Of a stretch of DNA of 64,000 nt, positions 35,362-45,200 are shown in pieces (position 1 is the stretch's first letter; each line of letters opens with the position of its first letter). The translations under genes were made by a program, and so were the position numbers. Source of the DNA: Duganella lactea (GTDB lineage Bacteria; Pseudomonadota; Gammaproteobacteria; Burkholderiales; Burkholderiaceae_D); assembly GCF_009857505.1 (NCBI RefSeq), contig NZ_WWCP01000014.1, forward strand, positions 1 through 64,000. Direction: 5' to 3'. The notes beneath the pieces were generated by a model. The model had not been told where the DNA came from. It worked only from the letters and a program-made list of their open reading frames with translations, and ran no database searches.

Positions 35362-38217
35362 ATGAGTAAGTACGTCGTCAGCATCGACCTGGGCACCACC
35401 AACACGGTGATGGCCTACGCGGAAACCGGCAGCGCGCAGATCCGGTTGTTCGATATCGATCAGCTGACGGCGCCCGGCGAGGTTGGCGCGGCGGCGTTGC
35501 TGCCGTCGTTACGCTACCACCCGGCCACCGGCGAAATGGCGGACGGCGAACTGCAATTGCCCTGGCGCGCCGACGACGTGGCCGGGCTGTCGCAGGTGGT
35601 CATCGGCCGCCTGGCGCGCAAGCTCGGTGCGCAGGTGCCCGGACGGCTGGTGGCCAGCGCCAAGAGCTGGCTGTCACATCCACAAGTGGACCGCACGGCG
35701 GCCATCCTGCCGTGGGGCGCGGAGGCGGACGTGCCCAAGGTGTCGCCGGTGGCGGCCAGCGCCTCGTATCTGGCGCATTTGCGGCATGCATGGAATGCGC
35801 GCTTCGCGGCGCATCCGCTGGAACAGCAGCAGCTGGTGCTGACCATTCCCGCATCGTTCGATGAAGGCGCCCGCGCGTTGACGCTGGAGGCTGCGCGCAT
35901 GGCGGGCCTGCCGTCGTTGCGATTGCTGGAAGAACCGCAGGCGGCGTTTTACGACTGGCTGTTCCGCCAGCGCGCAGCGCTGGCCACGGAGCTGGCGGAA
36001 ACGCGCCTGGTGCTGGTCTGCGACGTTGGCGGCGGCACCACGGACTTCAGTCTGATGAAGGTGGAAACCAGCGGCGACGGGCAACCCGCCATCAGCCGCA
36101 TCGGCGTCGGCAACCACCTGATACTGGGCGGCGACAATATGGACCTCGCCCTCGCCCATCTGGTCGAGACACGCCTGGCCGGCGGCGATGCGCCAGTGCG
36201 GCTATCGGCCAGCCGCCTGTCGCAACTGGCGGAGCGCTGCCGCGCGGCCAAGGAGCTGCTGCTGGCGGCGGATGCGCCGGAGCGCACCACCGTCACGCTG
36301 CTGGGCACCGGCGCGAAGCTGATCGGCGGTTCCCGCTCCGCCGAGCTGACACGCGATGAAGTGGCGGCCTTGGTGGTGGACGGCTTCTTCCCCCTGAACG
36401 AAACACAAGCACCGGCCAAGCGCGGACGCGGCGCCATCGTCGAATTCGGCCTGCCTTACGCGGCCGATGCGGCCATCACCCGCCACCTTGCGGACTTCCT
36501 GCGCCAGCACGCCGCCGCCACGCGCGCGGCCCTCGGCCTGCCCGCCGACAGCACCGCCATTCCCATCCCGGACACGCTGCTGCTCAACGGCGGCGTGTTC
36601 CGTGCCGATACGCTGGCGCGCCGGCTGGAAGCCACGCTGGCAGGCTGGCGCCAGCAACCGCTGCGCGTTCTGCATAACGATAACCCGGACGTCGCCGTCG
36701 CCCGTGGCGGCGTCGCCTACGCGCTGGGCCAGGCCGGCCAGGCGCCGGTGATCGGCGGCGGCTCCGCGCGCAGCTATTTCCTGCTGCTGGACGATGCTGG
36801 CGAAGCCGACAAACCGCTCCGCGCCATCTGCATCCTGCCGCGCGGCGCGGCCGAGAACCGCGAGCTACTGCTGGCCGATCGCACCTTCGCCTTGCGTCTC
36901 GGCCGGCCGGTGCGCTTCCACCTGGCTTCCTCCACCGCTGAAACCCCGCACGCGGGCGACGTGGTCGAGCTGCGGCCCGATGACTACATCCAGCTGCCGC
37001 CAATCGCCACCGTGCTACGCGACAGCAGCGCCGCCGACGCCCGCAAGGAAATCCCGGTGCAACTGACGGCCATGCTGAGTGAAGTCGGCACGCTGGAAGT
37101 GCACTGTGTGGCCAAGGAAGACGCGCAACGCTGGCTACTGGAATTCCAGCTGCGCGGCGAGGCAGCGGCGGAAGCCGACGCGCCGGACGAAACGCCGATG
37201 CCTGCCGGCCTCACCGCCGCCATCGAAAAAATCGACCGTATCTTTGGCGCGCGCGCGCAGCAAGTCGACATCAAGGAAGTCAAACAGCTACGCGCACAAC
37301 TTGAACACCTGCTGGGCAGCCGCGAAAGCTGGCCCACGCCGCTGCTGCGCCGCCTGTTCGACGCTTTGCTGGAACGCGCCAAAGGCCGCCGGCGCTCGCC
37401 CGGTCACGAACGCGCGTGGCTTAACCTGAGCGGCTATTGCCTGCGCCCCGGCTTCGGCCACCCGCTGGACGGATGGCGTATCGAACAACTGTGGGGCATG
37501 TACGAAACCGGCGTGCAGCATCACCAGGACAGCCAGGTCTGCGCCGAATGGTGGACGCTGTGGCGCCGCGTGTCCGGCGGCTTGAGCGTCGAGGCGCAGC
37601 TGCGGGTACTGGACGATTTCGCCTTCAATGTGCAGGCCGATGCGGCGGAACGTGGCCGCCGTCCCGTCACGCTGGTCAACGGCAGCGAGGAAGATATGCT
37701 GCGTCTGGGCGCGTCACTGGAGCGCATTCCCGGCAACTACAAAGCCGAAATCGGCGCCTGGATGCTGGAGCAGCTGCGCAAAGCCGGCAAGTCCGCAGCG
37801 AAAGCCGCCGCGAACAAAAGCCGTGGCGGCGCGGCCGATCTGGCCAAGGCCGAAGCGGCGCAAGGCCGCCTGCTGTGGGGCCTGAGCCGGGTCGGCGCGC
37901 GCCAACCTTTCCACGGCAGCGCGCATGATGTGGTCGACATCGGCGTCGTCGAAAACTGGCTGGACGAGGTGCTGAAGCTGGACTGGAAGAAGGTGGAGCC
38001 GGCGGGGTTTGCCGCGTCACACCTGGCGCGCATGACCGGCGACCGCTCGCGCGACATCAGCGACACGCTGCGCGCGGAGGTGCTGCGGCGCCTGAGCGGC
38101 GTTGGCGCTCCGGCCAACTGGAGCGCCATGGTGCGCGAGGTGGTGCAGCTCGATCAGGCCGACGAAAAACGCATGCTGGGCGACGCGCTGCCGCCGGGTC
38201 TCAAACTGCTTTCGTGA
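35362..38217 (+). CDS. Hsp70-family protein with C-terminal DUF3731 domain (second of a pair)
   Basis: A 951-residue protein. The first ~600 residues parallel the upstream Hsp70 (SIDLGTTNTVMAY, ASAKSWLSHPQVDRTAAILP, CDVGGGTTDFSLM, LLLNGGVFRADTLARRL). The remaining ~330 residues are an added helical DUF3731 region (REVKQL..LLGSRESWPTPLLRRLFDALLERAKGRRRSP, LNLSGYCLRPGFGHPLDGWRIEQLW). Its start lies only three bases after the first Hsp70 stop. The two probably act together as a dedicated chaperone machine; the function of this family is unknown to me. Confidence 0.86.
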   Translation: MSKYVVSIDLGTTNTVMAYAETGSAQIRLFDIDQLTAPGEVGAAALLPSLRYHPATGEMADGELQLPWRADDVAGLSQVVIGRLARKLGAQVPGRLVASAKSWLSHPQVDRTAAILPWGAEADVPKVSPVAASASYLAHLRHAWNARFAAHPLEQQQLVLTIPASFDEGARALTLEAARMAGLPSLRLLEEPQAAFYDWLFRQRAALATELAETRLVLVCDVGGGTTDFSLMKVETSGDGQPAISRIGVGNHLILGGDNMDLALAHLVETRLAGGDAPVRLSASRLSQLAERCRAAKELLLAADAPERTTVTLLGTGAKLIGGSRSAELTRDEVAALVVDGFFPLNETQAPAKRGRGAIVEFGLPYAADAAITRHLADFLRQHAAATRAALGLPADSTAIPIPDTLLLNGGVFRADTLARRLEATLAGWRQQPLRVLHNDNPDVAVARGGVAYALGQAGQAPVIGGGSARSYFLLLDDAGEADKPLRAICILPRGAAENRELLLADRTFALRLGRPVRFHLASSTAETPHAGDVVELRPDDYIQLPPIATVLRDSSAADARKEIPVQLTAMLSEVGTLEVHCVAKEDAQRWLLEFQLRGEAAAEADAPDETPMPAGLTAAIEKIDRIFGARAQQVDIKEVKQLRAQLEHLLGSRESWPTPLLRRLFDALLERAKGRRRSPGHERAWLNLSGYCLRPGFGHPLDGWRIEQLWGMYETGVQHHQDSQVCAEWWTLWRRVSGGLSVEAQLRVLDDFAFNVQADAAERGRRPVTLVNGSEEDMLRLGASLERIPGNYKAEIGAWMLEQLRKAGKSAAKAAANKSRGGAADLAKAEAAQGRLLWGLSRVGARQPFHGSAHDVVDIGVVENWLDEVLKLDWKKVEPAGFAASHLARMTGDRSRDISDTLRAEVLRRLSGVGAPANWSAMVREVVQLDQADEKRMLGDALPPGLKLLS

Positions 38218-38830
38218 CATAGCCGGCCTGCTGGGCGACGAAGCCGTCGAAGGCGTCGATCAGCGGCGCATAATGGTTTATATCGTTTTCCAGTTGCGCC
38301 AGCGCGTAGACGGTGGCCTCCAGCGTCGACAACTGGTCCGGCAGATGCGCCTTGCGTATCAGGTAGTGCGACGGCGGCGTATCGCGCAGCGGCAGGCGCG
38401 GCAAGGTTTGCAGCAGCGGATTCAGATACAGCATCTTGCGGCTCTTGCGCCAGGTGCCATCCAGCACGACCAGCCGCAACGGCTCGCCCAGCCATGCCGC
38501 ATCGAACGGCTGTGGCCTGGCCAGGCCAAGCGATGCGTCCTCGGTGTCCGGGTAAAGCAGCACGCTGCGCCGTTCGGGCGTCAGCATCGCCTGCAAACGC
38601 ACGGGATCGAAGCTCTCCCCCACTAACAGCCGGCTGTTGGTCAGGCTCAGATGCAGCAGGCGCGCGCTGCCCTTCGCGTTGCTGACTTCCATGGGGTGTT
38701 GAAGGATCAGGACTTCGGTCTGATTCGGCAGCGCTGTAACCCAGCGGCAGATGCAGGTCTGCTGTGGGCGCAGGCAGGCGGCGCACAGGGCGCGCCGCGT
38801 TTTCTTCTCGATGGTGCTGGCGGTGTTCAT
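38201..38830 (-). CDS. DTW-domain protein, tRNA aminocarboxypropyltransferase-like
   Basis: DTW proteins such as TapT (YfiP) add an aminocarboxypropyl group from SAM to tRNA U47. 209 residues. An N-terminal cysteine cluster (CAACLRPQQTCIC) looks like a zinc site, and the motif that names the family is LDGTWRKSRKML, with DTW read as DGTW here. PTSHYLIRKAHLP-like residues at the C-terminal side fit too. Its last 17 bases overlap the end of the Hsp70 gene on the other strand. Confidence 0.85.
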   Translation of the reverse strand: MNTASTIEKKTRRALCAACLRPQQTCICRWVTALPNQTEVLILQHPMEVSNAKGSARLLHLSLTNSRLLVGESFDPVRLQAMLTPERRSVLLYPDTEDASLGLARPQPFDAAWLGEPLRLVVLDGTWRKSRKMLYLNPLLQTLPRLPLRDTPPSHYLIRKAHLPDQLSTLEATVYALAQLENDINHYAPLIDAFDGFVAQQAGYVTKAV

Positions 38831-38851
38831 AGACCGCCATTTTACAGCGCC

Positions 38852-40582
38852 TTAAAACTCTTCCCAGTCGCCGTCACTGGCGGCGACCGGTTTGCGCTTT
38901 TCGGCCGGCGTGGCGATGGGAGCGGGCGCGGGCGCCGACGCCGACGCTGGTGAAGCCGGTTTGCGCGCCACCACCGCGGCGGTCCGGCGCGGCAACGACG
39001 GCGCCTTGGCCGGCGCGCGCGGCAGCGCCGGCGTGGTGTTCGCCGCATCCAGCTTGAACACACTGACCACATCCGCCAGCTTGGTCGACTGTTCCTGCAT
39101 CGATTCCGCCGCCGCTGCGGCCTCCTCCACCAGCGCCGCATTCTGCTGCGTCACCTGATCCATCTGCGTGATGGCGTCGTTGACCTGTGCGATGCCGATG
39201 CTTTGCTCTTCGCTGGCATTGCTAATCTGCGTCATGATCTGCGTCACGCGGCCGATGCTCTGAACGATTTCTTCCATCGTTTGCCCAGCCTTGTCCACCA
39301 GTTCGGAACCGATCTGCACCTTCTGTACCGAGTCGTCGATCAATCCCTTGATGTCCTTGGCGGCCGATGCGGAACGCTGCGCCAGATTGCGCACCTCGGA
39401 CGCCACCACCGCGAACCCACGTCCCTGCTCGCCGGCGCGGGCGGCTTCCACCGCCGCATTCAGCGCCAGGATGTTGGTCTGGAAGGCGATGCCGTCGATG
39501 ACCGAAATGATGTCGACGATCTTGCGCGACGAGTCGTTGATCGACCCCATGGTGCTGACCACCTCGCCCACCACCGATCCGCCACGCTTGGCGATTTCCG
39601 ACGCGCTGATCGCCAGTTCATTGGCCTGGCGCGCATTCTCCGCGTTGAAGCGAACGGTCGACGTCAGTTCTTCCATCGACGATGCGGTTTCCTCCAGCGA
39701 GCTGGCTTGCTCCTCGGTGCGCGACGACAGGTCCTGGTTGCCGGCGGCGATCTGCGTCGAGGCGGTGGCCATCAGCTCGGTGCCGTTGCGCACCTGGCCG
39801 ACGATATTCACCAGATTGTTGTTCATGGTCTTCAGCGCATGCATCAACTGGCCGGTTTCGTCGTTGCTGTTGACCTGGATGTCGCTGGTCAGGTCACCCG
39901 ACGATACCGTCTCGGCGACCTTCACCGCCTGATTGATCGGCTGCGTGATGGTGCGGGTGATCCACCACGCGGCGACCACGCCCAGCACAATCGCCGCCAG
40001 CCCAAGCATGATCAGCAGCGCGCGCCCGCTCTGGTACTGCTGCTGAATCTCGGCGGCGGCGGCGTCCAGCAGCGCGGCCTGGCGATCGGCGAAAGCCTTC
40101 AGCGCGGCCAGGTAGGCGATGCGGCTCTGGGTCATTTCGCCTTCGTAGATTTTGCTTGCGGCGTCCAGGTCACCGGCGGTCTTGGCGGCGAACACGGACT
40201 TGCGGAAATCGGTGTAGGCCTTGCGCGTGTCCATCACCTTCTTGAACAGCGGCTTGAGTTCTTCGTGATCCAGATTGGCGTTGATCTGGTCCTGGATCTG
40301 CGTGGCGCGGCCGGAAGATTCGGCCATCAGCGCCTCCAGTTTTTTCTGGTCTGCCGGATCGCGCACCATGAAAGCGCCGGTGGTGCGCGCAGCATTCACC
40401 TCGATAATTTTGCCCCATTCGGCGGTGAGGCGCTCATCGCGCACCTTCACGTTGATCATCTCGTCGGTTTTGTCACTGGCGCTGCTCAGACGGAGGATGC
40501 CGATGGCGGTCATCGCAACAAGTAAGACCAGGATCAGTGAGAAACCTAAACCGAGACGGGTACCGATTCTGAGATTATTCAT
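38852..40582 (-). CDS. methyl-accepting chemotaxis protein
   Basis: A 576-residue transducer. TM1 at about 8-30, a periplasmic four-helix-bundle sensor (about 35-185), TM2 at about 188-210 (LLIMLGLAAIVLGVVAAWWI), HAMP, and the long signalling hairpin with its conserved tip (IDGIAFQTNILALNAAVEAARAGEQGRGFAVVASEVRNL). A linker rich in Pro, Ala and Thr ends in DWEEF, which fits the xWxxF docking site for CheR and CheB. The signal is not known. Probably a single gene. Confidence 0.93.
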   Translation of the reverse strand: MNNLRIGTRLGLGFSLILVLLVAMTAIGILRLSSASDKTDEMINVKVRDERLTAEWGKIIEVNAARTTGAFMVRDPADQKKLEALMAESSGRATQIQDQINANLDHEELKPLFKKVMDTRKAYTDFRKSVFAAKTAGDLDAASKIYEGEMTQSRIAYLAALKAFADRQAALLDAAAAEIQQQYQSGRALLIMLGLAAIVLGVVAAWWITRTITQPINQAVKVAETVSSGDLTSDIQVNSNDETGQLMHALKTMNNNLVNIVGQVRNGTELMATASTQIAAGNQDLSSRTEEQASSLEETASSMEELTSTVRFNAENARQANELAISASEIAKRGGSVVGEVVSTMGSINDSSRKIVDIISVIDGIAFQTNILALNAAVEAARAGEQGRGFAVVASEVRNLAQRSASAAKDIKGLIDDSVQKVQIGSELVDKAGQTMEEIVQSIGRVTQIMTQISNASEEQSIGIAQVNDAITQMDQVTQQNAALVEEAAAAAESMQEQSTKLADVVSVFKLDAANTTPALPRAPAKAPSLPRRTAAVVARKPASPASASAPAPAPIATPAEKRKPVAASDGDWEEF

Positions 40583-40684
40583 GCTTGCCCCCCTAGCTAA
40601 AAGTCTGGACTGTTCAATTCATCCTAGCACTAAACCTTTCAGAGGCTGTAGCATAAAAGAAACATTCGATATTGCACTGCGGAA

Positions 40685-41545
40685 TTACTCCGCTGTCGGC
40701 GCGGCGCCCAGCAGCTCCTCGACACCGGCGATGATGGCCGGGTCCTTGATCACCGCGCGTAGCCAGACATGCAGCGGCATCTCGCCCCAGCTGGCCGCGC
40801 GCTCGGCCAGATAAGCCACCGGACTGTGCGGCTCGGTGCGGCGGAAGAACTCCGCCACCAGCCGCAGCTGTTGCAGCGCTTGCGCGCGGTTTTGCACGCC
40901 GCCGCCGGGCGCCATGGCAACGTTACCAACAGTAGCGGCGGGACTGTCGACAAGCGTGGCGGAAACGCCATACGGCGCCAGTTCGCGCACCACCGCCTGC
41001 AGCGCCTCGCGCGCGACACTGAAGCCGGGACCGTCGGCGCCCAGTTGCGTATCCACCACGCGCTCCAGCGCCGTCAGCATGGCCAGGCAGTATTCGGCGT
41101 CCTCCAGCGAAGGCGCCTGCGCGGCGCATTCCTGCACCAGTGGAGGCGTGCGCGCCAGGAGCCAGAACAGGTTGCCGATGCGCTGATCGTAGTCGCCGTC
41201 ATCGACCAGAGGATACAAGTCAGTCCAATACTGTTCACACAGGCCGGCCAGCACGGCATAGCCATCGCCAAGGCCACGCAGGCCGCGCGTCCGCGCCGAG
41301 GCCTCGGCCAGCCAGGCGGCCAGGCGCAGATCCTTGCTGCGGGTGGCGATCATCTCGGCGCAACGGCTGGCGACGAACTGCCAGTCGGCCTCCTTCAAGG
41401 CGGTGGTCCACTCGCCCTGCTCCAGCGTGGGATCGTCGTGCTGGCGCGCCTTGGCGATGGCGTCCACTTCGCTGCTGAAGGCGATGTCGTCGCCGCAGCG
41501 CCGCTCGGCGCTGACCGGTTGCAGCAATTGCGCTACGTTGAACAT
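40685..41545 (-). CDS. tssA: type VI secretion protein TssA
   Basis: A 286-residue protein with the ImpA N-terminal domain (about 1-125: GDDIAFSSEVDAIAKARQHDDPTLEQGEW, ADWQFVASRCAEMIATRSKDLRLAAWLAEA, YPLVDDGDYDQRIGNLFWLLA). TssA starts and coordinates polymerisation of the sheath and tube. It is short compared with the ~350-residue forms but the C-terminus looks natural. It lies nine bases after tssH in the same transcript. Confidence 0.85.
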   Translation of the reverse strand: MFNVAQLLQPVSAERRCGDDIAFSSEVDAIAKARQHDDPTLEQGEWTTALKEADWQFVASRCAEMIATRSKDLRLAAWLAEASARTRGLRGLGDGYAVLAGLCEQYWTDLYPLVDDGDYDQRIGNLFWLLARTPPLVQECAAQAPSLEDAEYCLAMLTALERVVDTQLGADGPGFSVAREALQAVVRELAPYGVSATLVDSPAATVGNVAMAPGGGVQNRAQALQQLRLVAEFFRRTEPHSPVAYLAERAASWGEMPLHVWLRAVIKDPAIIAGVEELLGAAPTAE

Positions 41546-41553
41546 GGCGCCTC

Positions 41554-44130
41554 CTATTTGACGTTGTACTTGAACTGCCCCTTGGCGGTCACGCTCACGC
41601 CGATCCGCGCGACGGCCTGCTCCTGCGCCATCCGCTCCAGCACCGCCTGGGCGATTTCCGGCAGCAGCGTGCCGTTGAGGATGTGGTCCACATTGCGCGC
41701 GCCGGAATCAACTTCGGTGCAGCGCGCCAGCACCGCATCCAGCAGCGTCGGTTCGTAGCTGAACTCCGCGTGATGCTGCTCGCGGATGCGCTGACCGATG
41801 CGCGCCAGCTTGAGGGCGATGATCTCTTTCAGCACCGCGTCCGCGATCGGGTAGTACGGCGCCACTTTCACGCGGCCGAGGAAGGCCGGCTTGAAGTGCT
41901 TGACCAGTTGGGGGCGCAGCAGCGCTTCCAGTTCCTCCGGCTGCGGCGGCGTGTCCTGGTTCAGACAAGCCTGCATAATGGTCGCCGAACCGGCATTGGC
42001 GGTGGCGATGATGATGGTGTTACGGAAGTCGATCTCGCGGCCCTCGGCATCGTCCATCACGCCTTTATCGAACACCTGGTAAAACAGCTCCAGCACATCC
42101 GGATGCGCCTTTTCGATTTCGTCCAGCAGCACCACGCTGTAGGGCTGGCGGCGCACGGCTTCGGTCAGCACGCCCCCCTGGCCGTAACCGACATAACCGG
42201 GCGGCGAGCCTTTGAGGCCGGAGACGCTGTGCGCCTCCTGATACTCGCTCATGTTGATGGTGATGAGCTTACGCTCGCCGCCGTACAGCACATCCGCCAG
42301 CGCCAGCGCGGTTTCGGTCTTGCCCACACCGGACGGGCCGACAAACAGGAACACACCTTTCGGCTTGTTGGGATCATCGAGATTGGCGCGCGCCGTCCGC
42401 ACACGTTGCGCCACGGCGGCGATCGCGTGCGGCTGACCGAGGATGCGCGCTTGCAGCGATTCCTGCAACACGAGCACGGTGCGGATCTCGTCCTTGATCA
42501 TTTTCCCCAGCGGGATGCCGGTCCAGCCGGAGACGATGGCGGCGATGATGGCGCCGTCCACCTCCAACGGCACCATCGGCGTTTCGCCTTGCAGCGCCGC
42601 CAGTTCCTCCTTCAGCGCCCGGATTTTCGCAGCGCCGTTGCCCTCTTCCCGCTGACGCACGATGGCGGCAACGATGGATTGTTCCCGCTGCCAGCGCACG
42701 GTGTGGAGCGCATGCTCGTCCGCCAGCGCGCCATGACTGGCTTGCAGATGCTGAAGGCGCTGATGCACCAGCGAGCCGCCATCCTCGCGCCGCAGGGCGG
42801 CGATTTCGGCGGCGATGCGCTCCATCTGCCGCGCCGCGTCCTCCAGCAATGCCGGCGTGCCGCTTTGCGCCAGCGCCACGCGCGCGCAGGCGGTATCCAG
42901 CACGCCGACCGCCTTATCCGGCAATTGACGGCCGCTGATGTAGCGGTGCGACAGGCGCACCGCTTCAGTCACCGCCTCGTCGCGTATGCGCACGCCAAAA
43001 TGCTGCTCCATCAAGGGTGCCATCGCGCGCAGCATGGCGCCGGCGATCTCCTCGCTGGGCTCTTCCACCTTCACCACCTGGAAGCGCCGGGCCAGCGCCG
43101 CATCCTTCTCGAAGTATTTCTTGTACTCGCTCCAGGTGGTCGCGGCGATGGTGCGCAACTCGCCGCGTGCCAGCGCGGGCTTGAGCAGGTTGGCGGCGTC
43201 GTTCTGGCCCGCCGCCCCACCGGCGCCGATGATGGTGTGCGCCTCGTCGATGAACAGAATGATGGCTTGCGGACTTTGCTTCACTTCGTCCATGACGTTT
43301 TTCAGACGGTTCTCAAATTCGCCCTTGACACTGGCGCCGGCCTGCAACAAACCCATATCCAGCGTGCGGATGTCCACCTCTTTCAAGGCCGATGGCACGT
43401 CGCCCGCAGCCACACGCAGCGCCAGCCCCTCCACCACGGCCGTCTTGCCGACGCCTGCCTCGCCGGTCAGAATGGGATTGTTCTGGCGACGGCGCAGCAG
43501 GATGTCGATTACCTGGCGAATCTCCGTTTCACGGCCGATCACCGGATCAAGCTTGCCCTCGCGCGCCTGGCGCGTCAGGCTGATCGTGTACTGGTCCAAG
43601 GCCGGCGTGCGCGCACTGGCGGCTTGCGGAATGTCCACCAGCGGTTCTGCGGCGACAGTCTCCTCCTGCGAGCCATGTGTGTACTTTTCCAGCTGGTGTT
43701 TGACTTCATCGATGGGAATGCGGGCGAACTGCGACGAGGCGCGCAGTGCCAGCTGCTCCAGCTCCGGCTCGGTGAGCAGCGCGACCAGCAGATGCGCGCT
43801 GCGGATCTGCCCCGGCGGCGTCGCCAGCGACGCGATCAGCCAAGCATGCTCCAACAGCAGTGGCAAATGGCGCGAGAACACCGGCGTGCGCGTGCTGCCT
43901 GTCTTGAACTGGCTGATTTCGTGATGCAGGTCCGTCTCCAGCACCGCCACATCGACGCCGCAGGCGCGGACGATCAGCGACACATCGCAGCGCTGCTGCT
44001 CCAGCAAGGCCAGCACCAGATGCTCGACCTCTACTTCGTGCTGCCCCAGTCCCACGCAAATGCTGGCGGCGCGCGTGGCTGCCAGGCGGGTGGTGTCGTT
44101 CAGTTTTCCGATCAGCGATTTCAGATTCAT
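41554..44130 (-). CDS. tssH: T6SS AAA+ ATPase TssH (ClpV)
   Basis: Disassembles the contracted sheath so it can be reused. 858 residues: an N-domain, two AAA+ modules with Walker A LTGEAGVGKTAVVEGL and FVGPSGVGKTETAL, Walker B segments (ILFIDEAHTIIG, VVLLDEIEKAHPDV), and the ClpV middle region. It overlaps tssE by four bases (ATGA) with a GGAGG upstream. Its direct contact to tssE is odd, since tssF and tssG usually come between them. Confidence 0.95.
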   Translation of the reverse strand: MNLKSLIGKLNDTTRLAATRAASICVGLGQHEVEVEHLVLALLEQQRCDVSLIVRACGVDVAVLETDLHHEISQFKTGSTRTPVFSRHLPLLLEHAWLIASLATPPGQIRSAHLLVALLTEPELEQLALRASSQFARIPIDEVKHQLEKYTHGSQEETVAAEPLVDIPQAASARTPALDQYTISLTRQAREGKLDPVIGRETEIRQVIDILLRRRQNNPILTGEAGVGKTAVVEGLALRVAAGDVPSALKEVDIRTLDMGLLQAGASVKGEFENRLKNVMDEVKQSPQAIILFIDEAHTIIGAGGAAGQNDAANLLKPALARGELRTIAATTWSEYKKYFEKDAALARRFQVVKVEEPSEEIAGAMLRAMAPLMEQHFGVRIRDEAVTEAVRLSHRYISGRQLPDKAVGVLDTACARVALAQSGTPALLEDAARQMERIAAEIAALRREDGGSLVHQRLQHLQASHGALADEHALHTVRWQREQSIVAAIVRQREEGNGAAKIRALKEELAALQGETPMVPLEVDGAIIAAIVSGWTGIPLGKMIKDEIRTVLVLQESLQARILGQPHAIAAVAQRVRTARANLDDPNKPKGVFLFVGPSGVGKTETALALADVLYGGERKLITINMSEYQEAHSVSGLKGSPPGYVGYGQGGVLTEAVRRQPYSVVLLDEIEKAHPDVLELFYQVFDKGVMDDAEGREIDFRNTIIIATANAGSATIMQACLNQDTPPQPEELEALLRPQLVKHFKPAFLGRVKVAPYYPIADAVLKEIIALKLARIGQRIREQHHAEFSYEPTLLDAVLARCTEVDSGARNVDHILNGTLLPEIAQAVLERMAQEQAVARIGVSVTAKGQFKYNVK

Positions 44131-44588
44131 TTGCGGCCTCCACGCGCGCTGCGGTTGATCGAGTAATGCAGCGATGACGGTTGCAGCACCGCGTCAAAGC
44201 TGACAGTTTCGTTGCAAGAAAGGCCGCACAACGTGCCGCAGATGGCAAAGCTGACGCGGTTAATGTCGCCGGCCTGGCGCTCCAGGCGCGCCTGCACATT
44301 GCGCAGGCGCGGTTCGTGACGTTCGATTGCCGCTTTCAATGCGGCGCAAATGCGGGCACGATCGTCGGCGCTGCTCAGGCACATGCCGGCAAAGTCCATC
44401 AGTCCGTAGTGGGCGATGGAACGGGTGCACTCGGGGTAAGCGCTCAGCAACTCCTCCGGCGACGCGCAGCGGGTGTTGAGCAAATCTTCCAGATCACGCG
44501 CCACGCTGTCCTTGTACTGCTCCAGTGACATGGGGCGTCCATGCCCGCCGGTCAGGCGATCCATCAGGCTGGGAGCAAAGCCATTCAT
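44127..44588 (-). CDS. tssE: T6SS baseplate protein TssE
   Basis: gp25-like baseplate component that starts the tube and sheath. 153 residues from the ATG at 44588, the only good start here. The family pattern is clear: APSLMDRL, then DSVARDLEDLLNTR, PECTRSIAHYGLMDFAGM, LKAAIERHEPRLRNVQARL. Both ends look complete. A strong terminator (44601-44629) separates it from hcp, so it would be made at lower level than Hcp by partial readthrough. Confidence 0.88.
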   Translation of the reverse strand: MNGFAPSLMDRLTGGHGRPMSLEQYKDSVARDLEDLLNTRCASPEELLSAYPECTRSIAHYGLMDFAGMCLSSADDRARICAALKAAIERHEPRLRNVQARLERQAGDINRVSFAICGTLCGLSCNETVSFDAVLQPSSLHYSINRSARGGRK

Positions 44589-44600
44589 TGCATGCTTTCG

Positions 44601-44629
44601 AAAAAAAAGCCAGGCCGGACGGCCTGGCT
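44601..44629 (-). terminator. terminator between hcp and tssE
   Basis: On the minus strand a nine-base-pair stem (AGCCAGGCC and its partner) with a four-base loop is followed by eight T. Placed directly after hcp, it probably limits readthrough so that Hcp is made in excess. Confidence 0.85.
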
Positions 44630-44680
44630 GAAACACGCGCCGCGAAGGTTCACCATGATGCCGTCGCGGGCACGAAAAAA

Positions 44681-45172
44681 TCAGACGACGCGGTTGGCCG
44701 ACAGGTCCCAACCACCGGAGGTGTTGCCGCCGGAGCCGCCGCTGATTTTCTGCTGCGTGTACTTCCACTTGATTTTGGAGAATTTGAATGCCACGTCCTC
44801 GGTCAGGATGTCGCCTTCCTCCACCGACGGCGAGACCGCGCCGATCAGCACATTCTCGATTTCGATCTCGTAGTACTTCACGCGCTCGCCCTGGGCATCG
44901 GCCCGCATGAACTCGAACCTGGCCTTGGGGATGGTGCGACCTGCCGAGCAGGTTTGCAGCAGGATGGGCGATGCCAGGTCGGCCAGCTTGGAGATGACGA
45001 TATCGCGATGCTCGCAACGCTCCGCCGTGTGGCCGCCACCGGTGGAAGCGGTGGCGGACCTGGGCTGCTCCACGCCGAAGCTGACCGATTTGCACTCGAT
45101 CCAGTCCTTGTGGCGGTCGTCATTGGATTCGCCCTTGATGCCGTCAATGTACAGATATACGTCGATTGCCAT
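44681..45172 (-). CDS. hcp: T6SS tube protein Hcp (TssD)
   Basis: Forms the inner tube that is shot out of the cell. 163 residues with the Hcp pattern: MAIDVYLYIDGIKGES, DWIECKSVSFGVEQ, HRDIVISKLADLASP, ARFEFMRADAQGERVKYYEIEIENVLI and the C-terminal FSKIKWKYTQQK. Its end has a Gly/Ser-rich tail. It lies 28 bases after the fused tssC gene. Confidence 0.95.
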   Translation of the reverse strand: MAIDVYLYIDGIKGESNDDRHKDWIECKSVSFGVEQPRSATASTGGGHTAERCEHRDIVISKLADLASPILLQTCSAGRTIPKARFEFMRADAQGERVKYYEIEIENVLIGAVSPSVEEGDILTEDVAFKFSKIKWKYTQQKISGGSGGNTSGGWDLSANRVV

Positions 45173-45200
45173 TGCATGCTCCTCTAGGTTTGTTGAGAGA

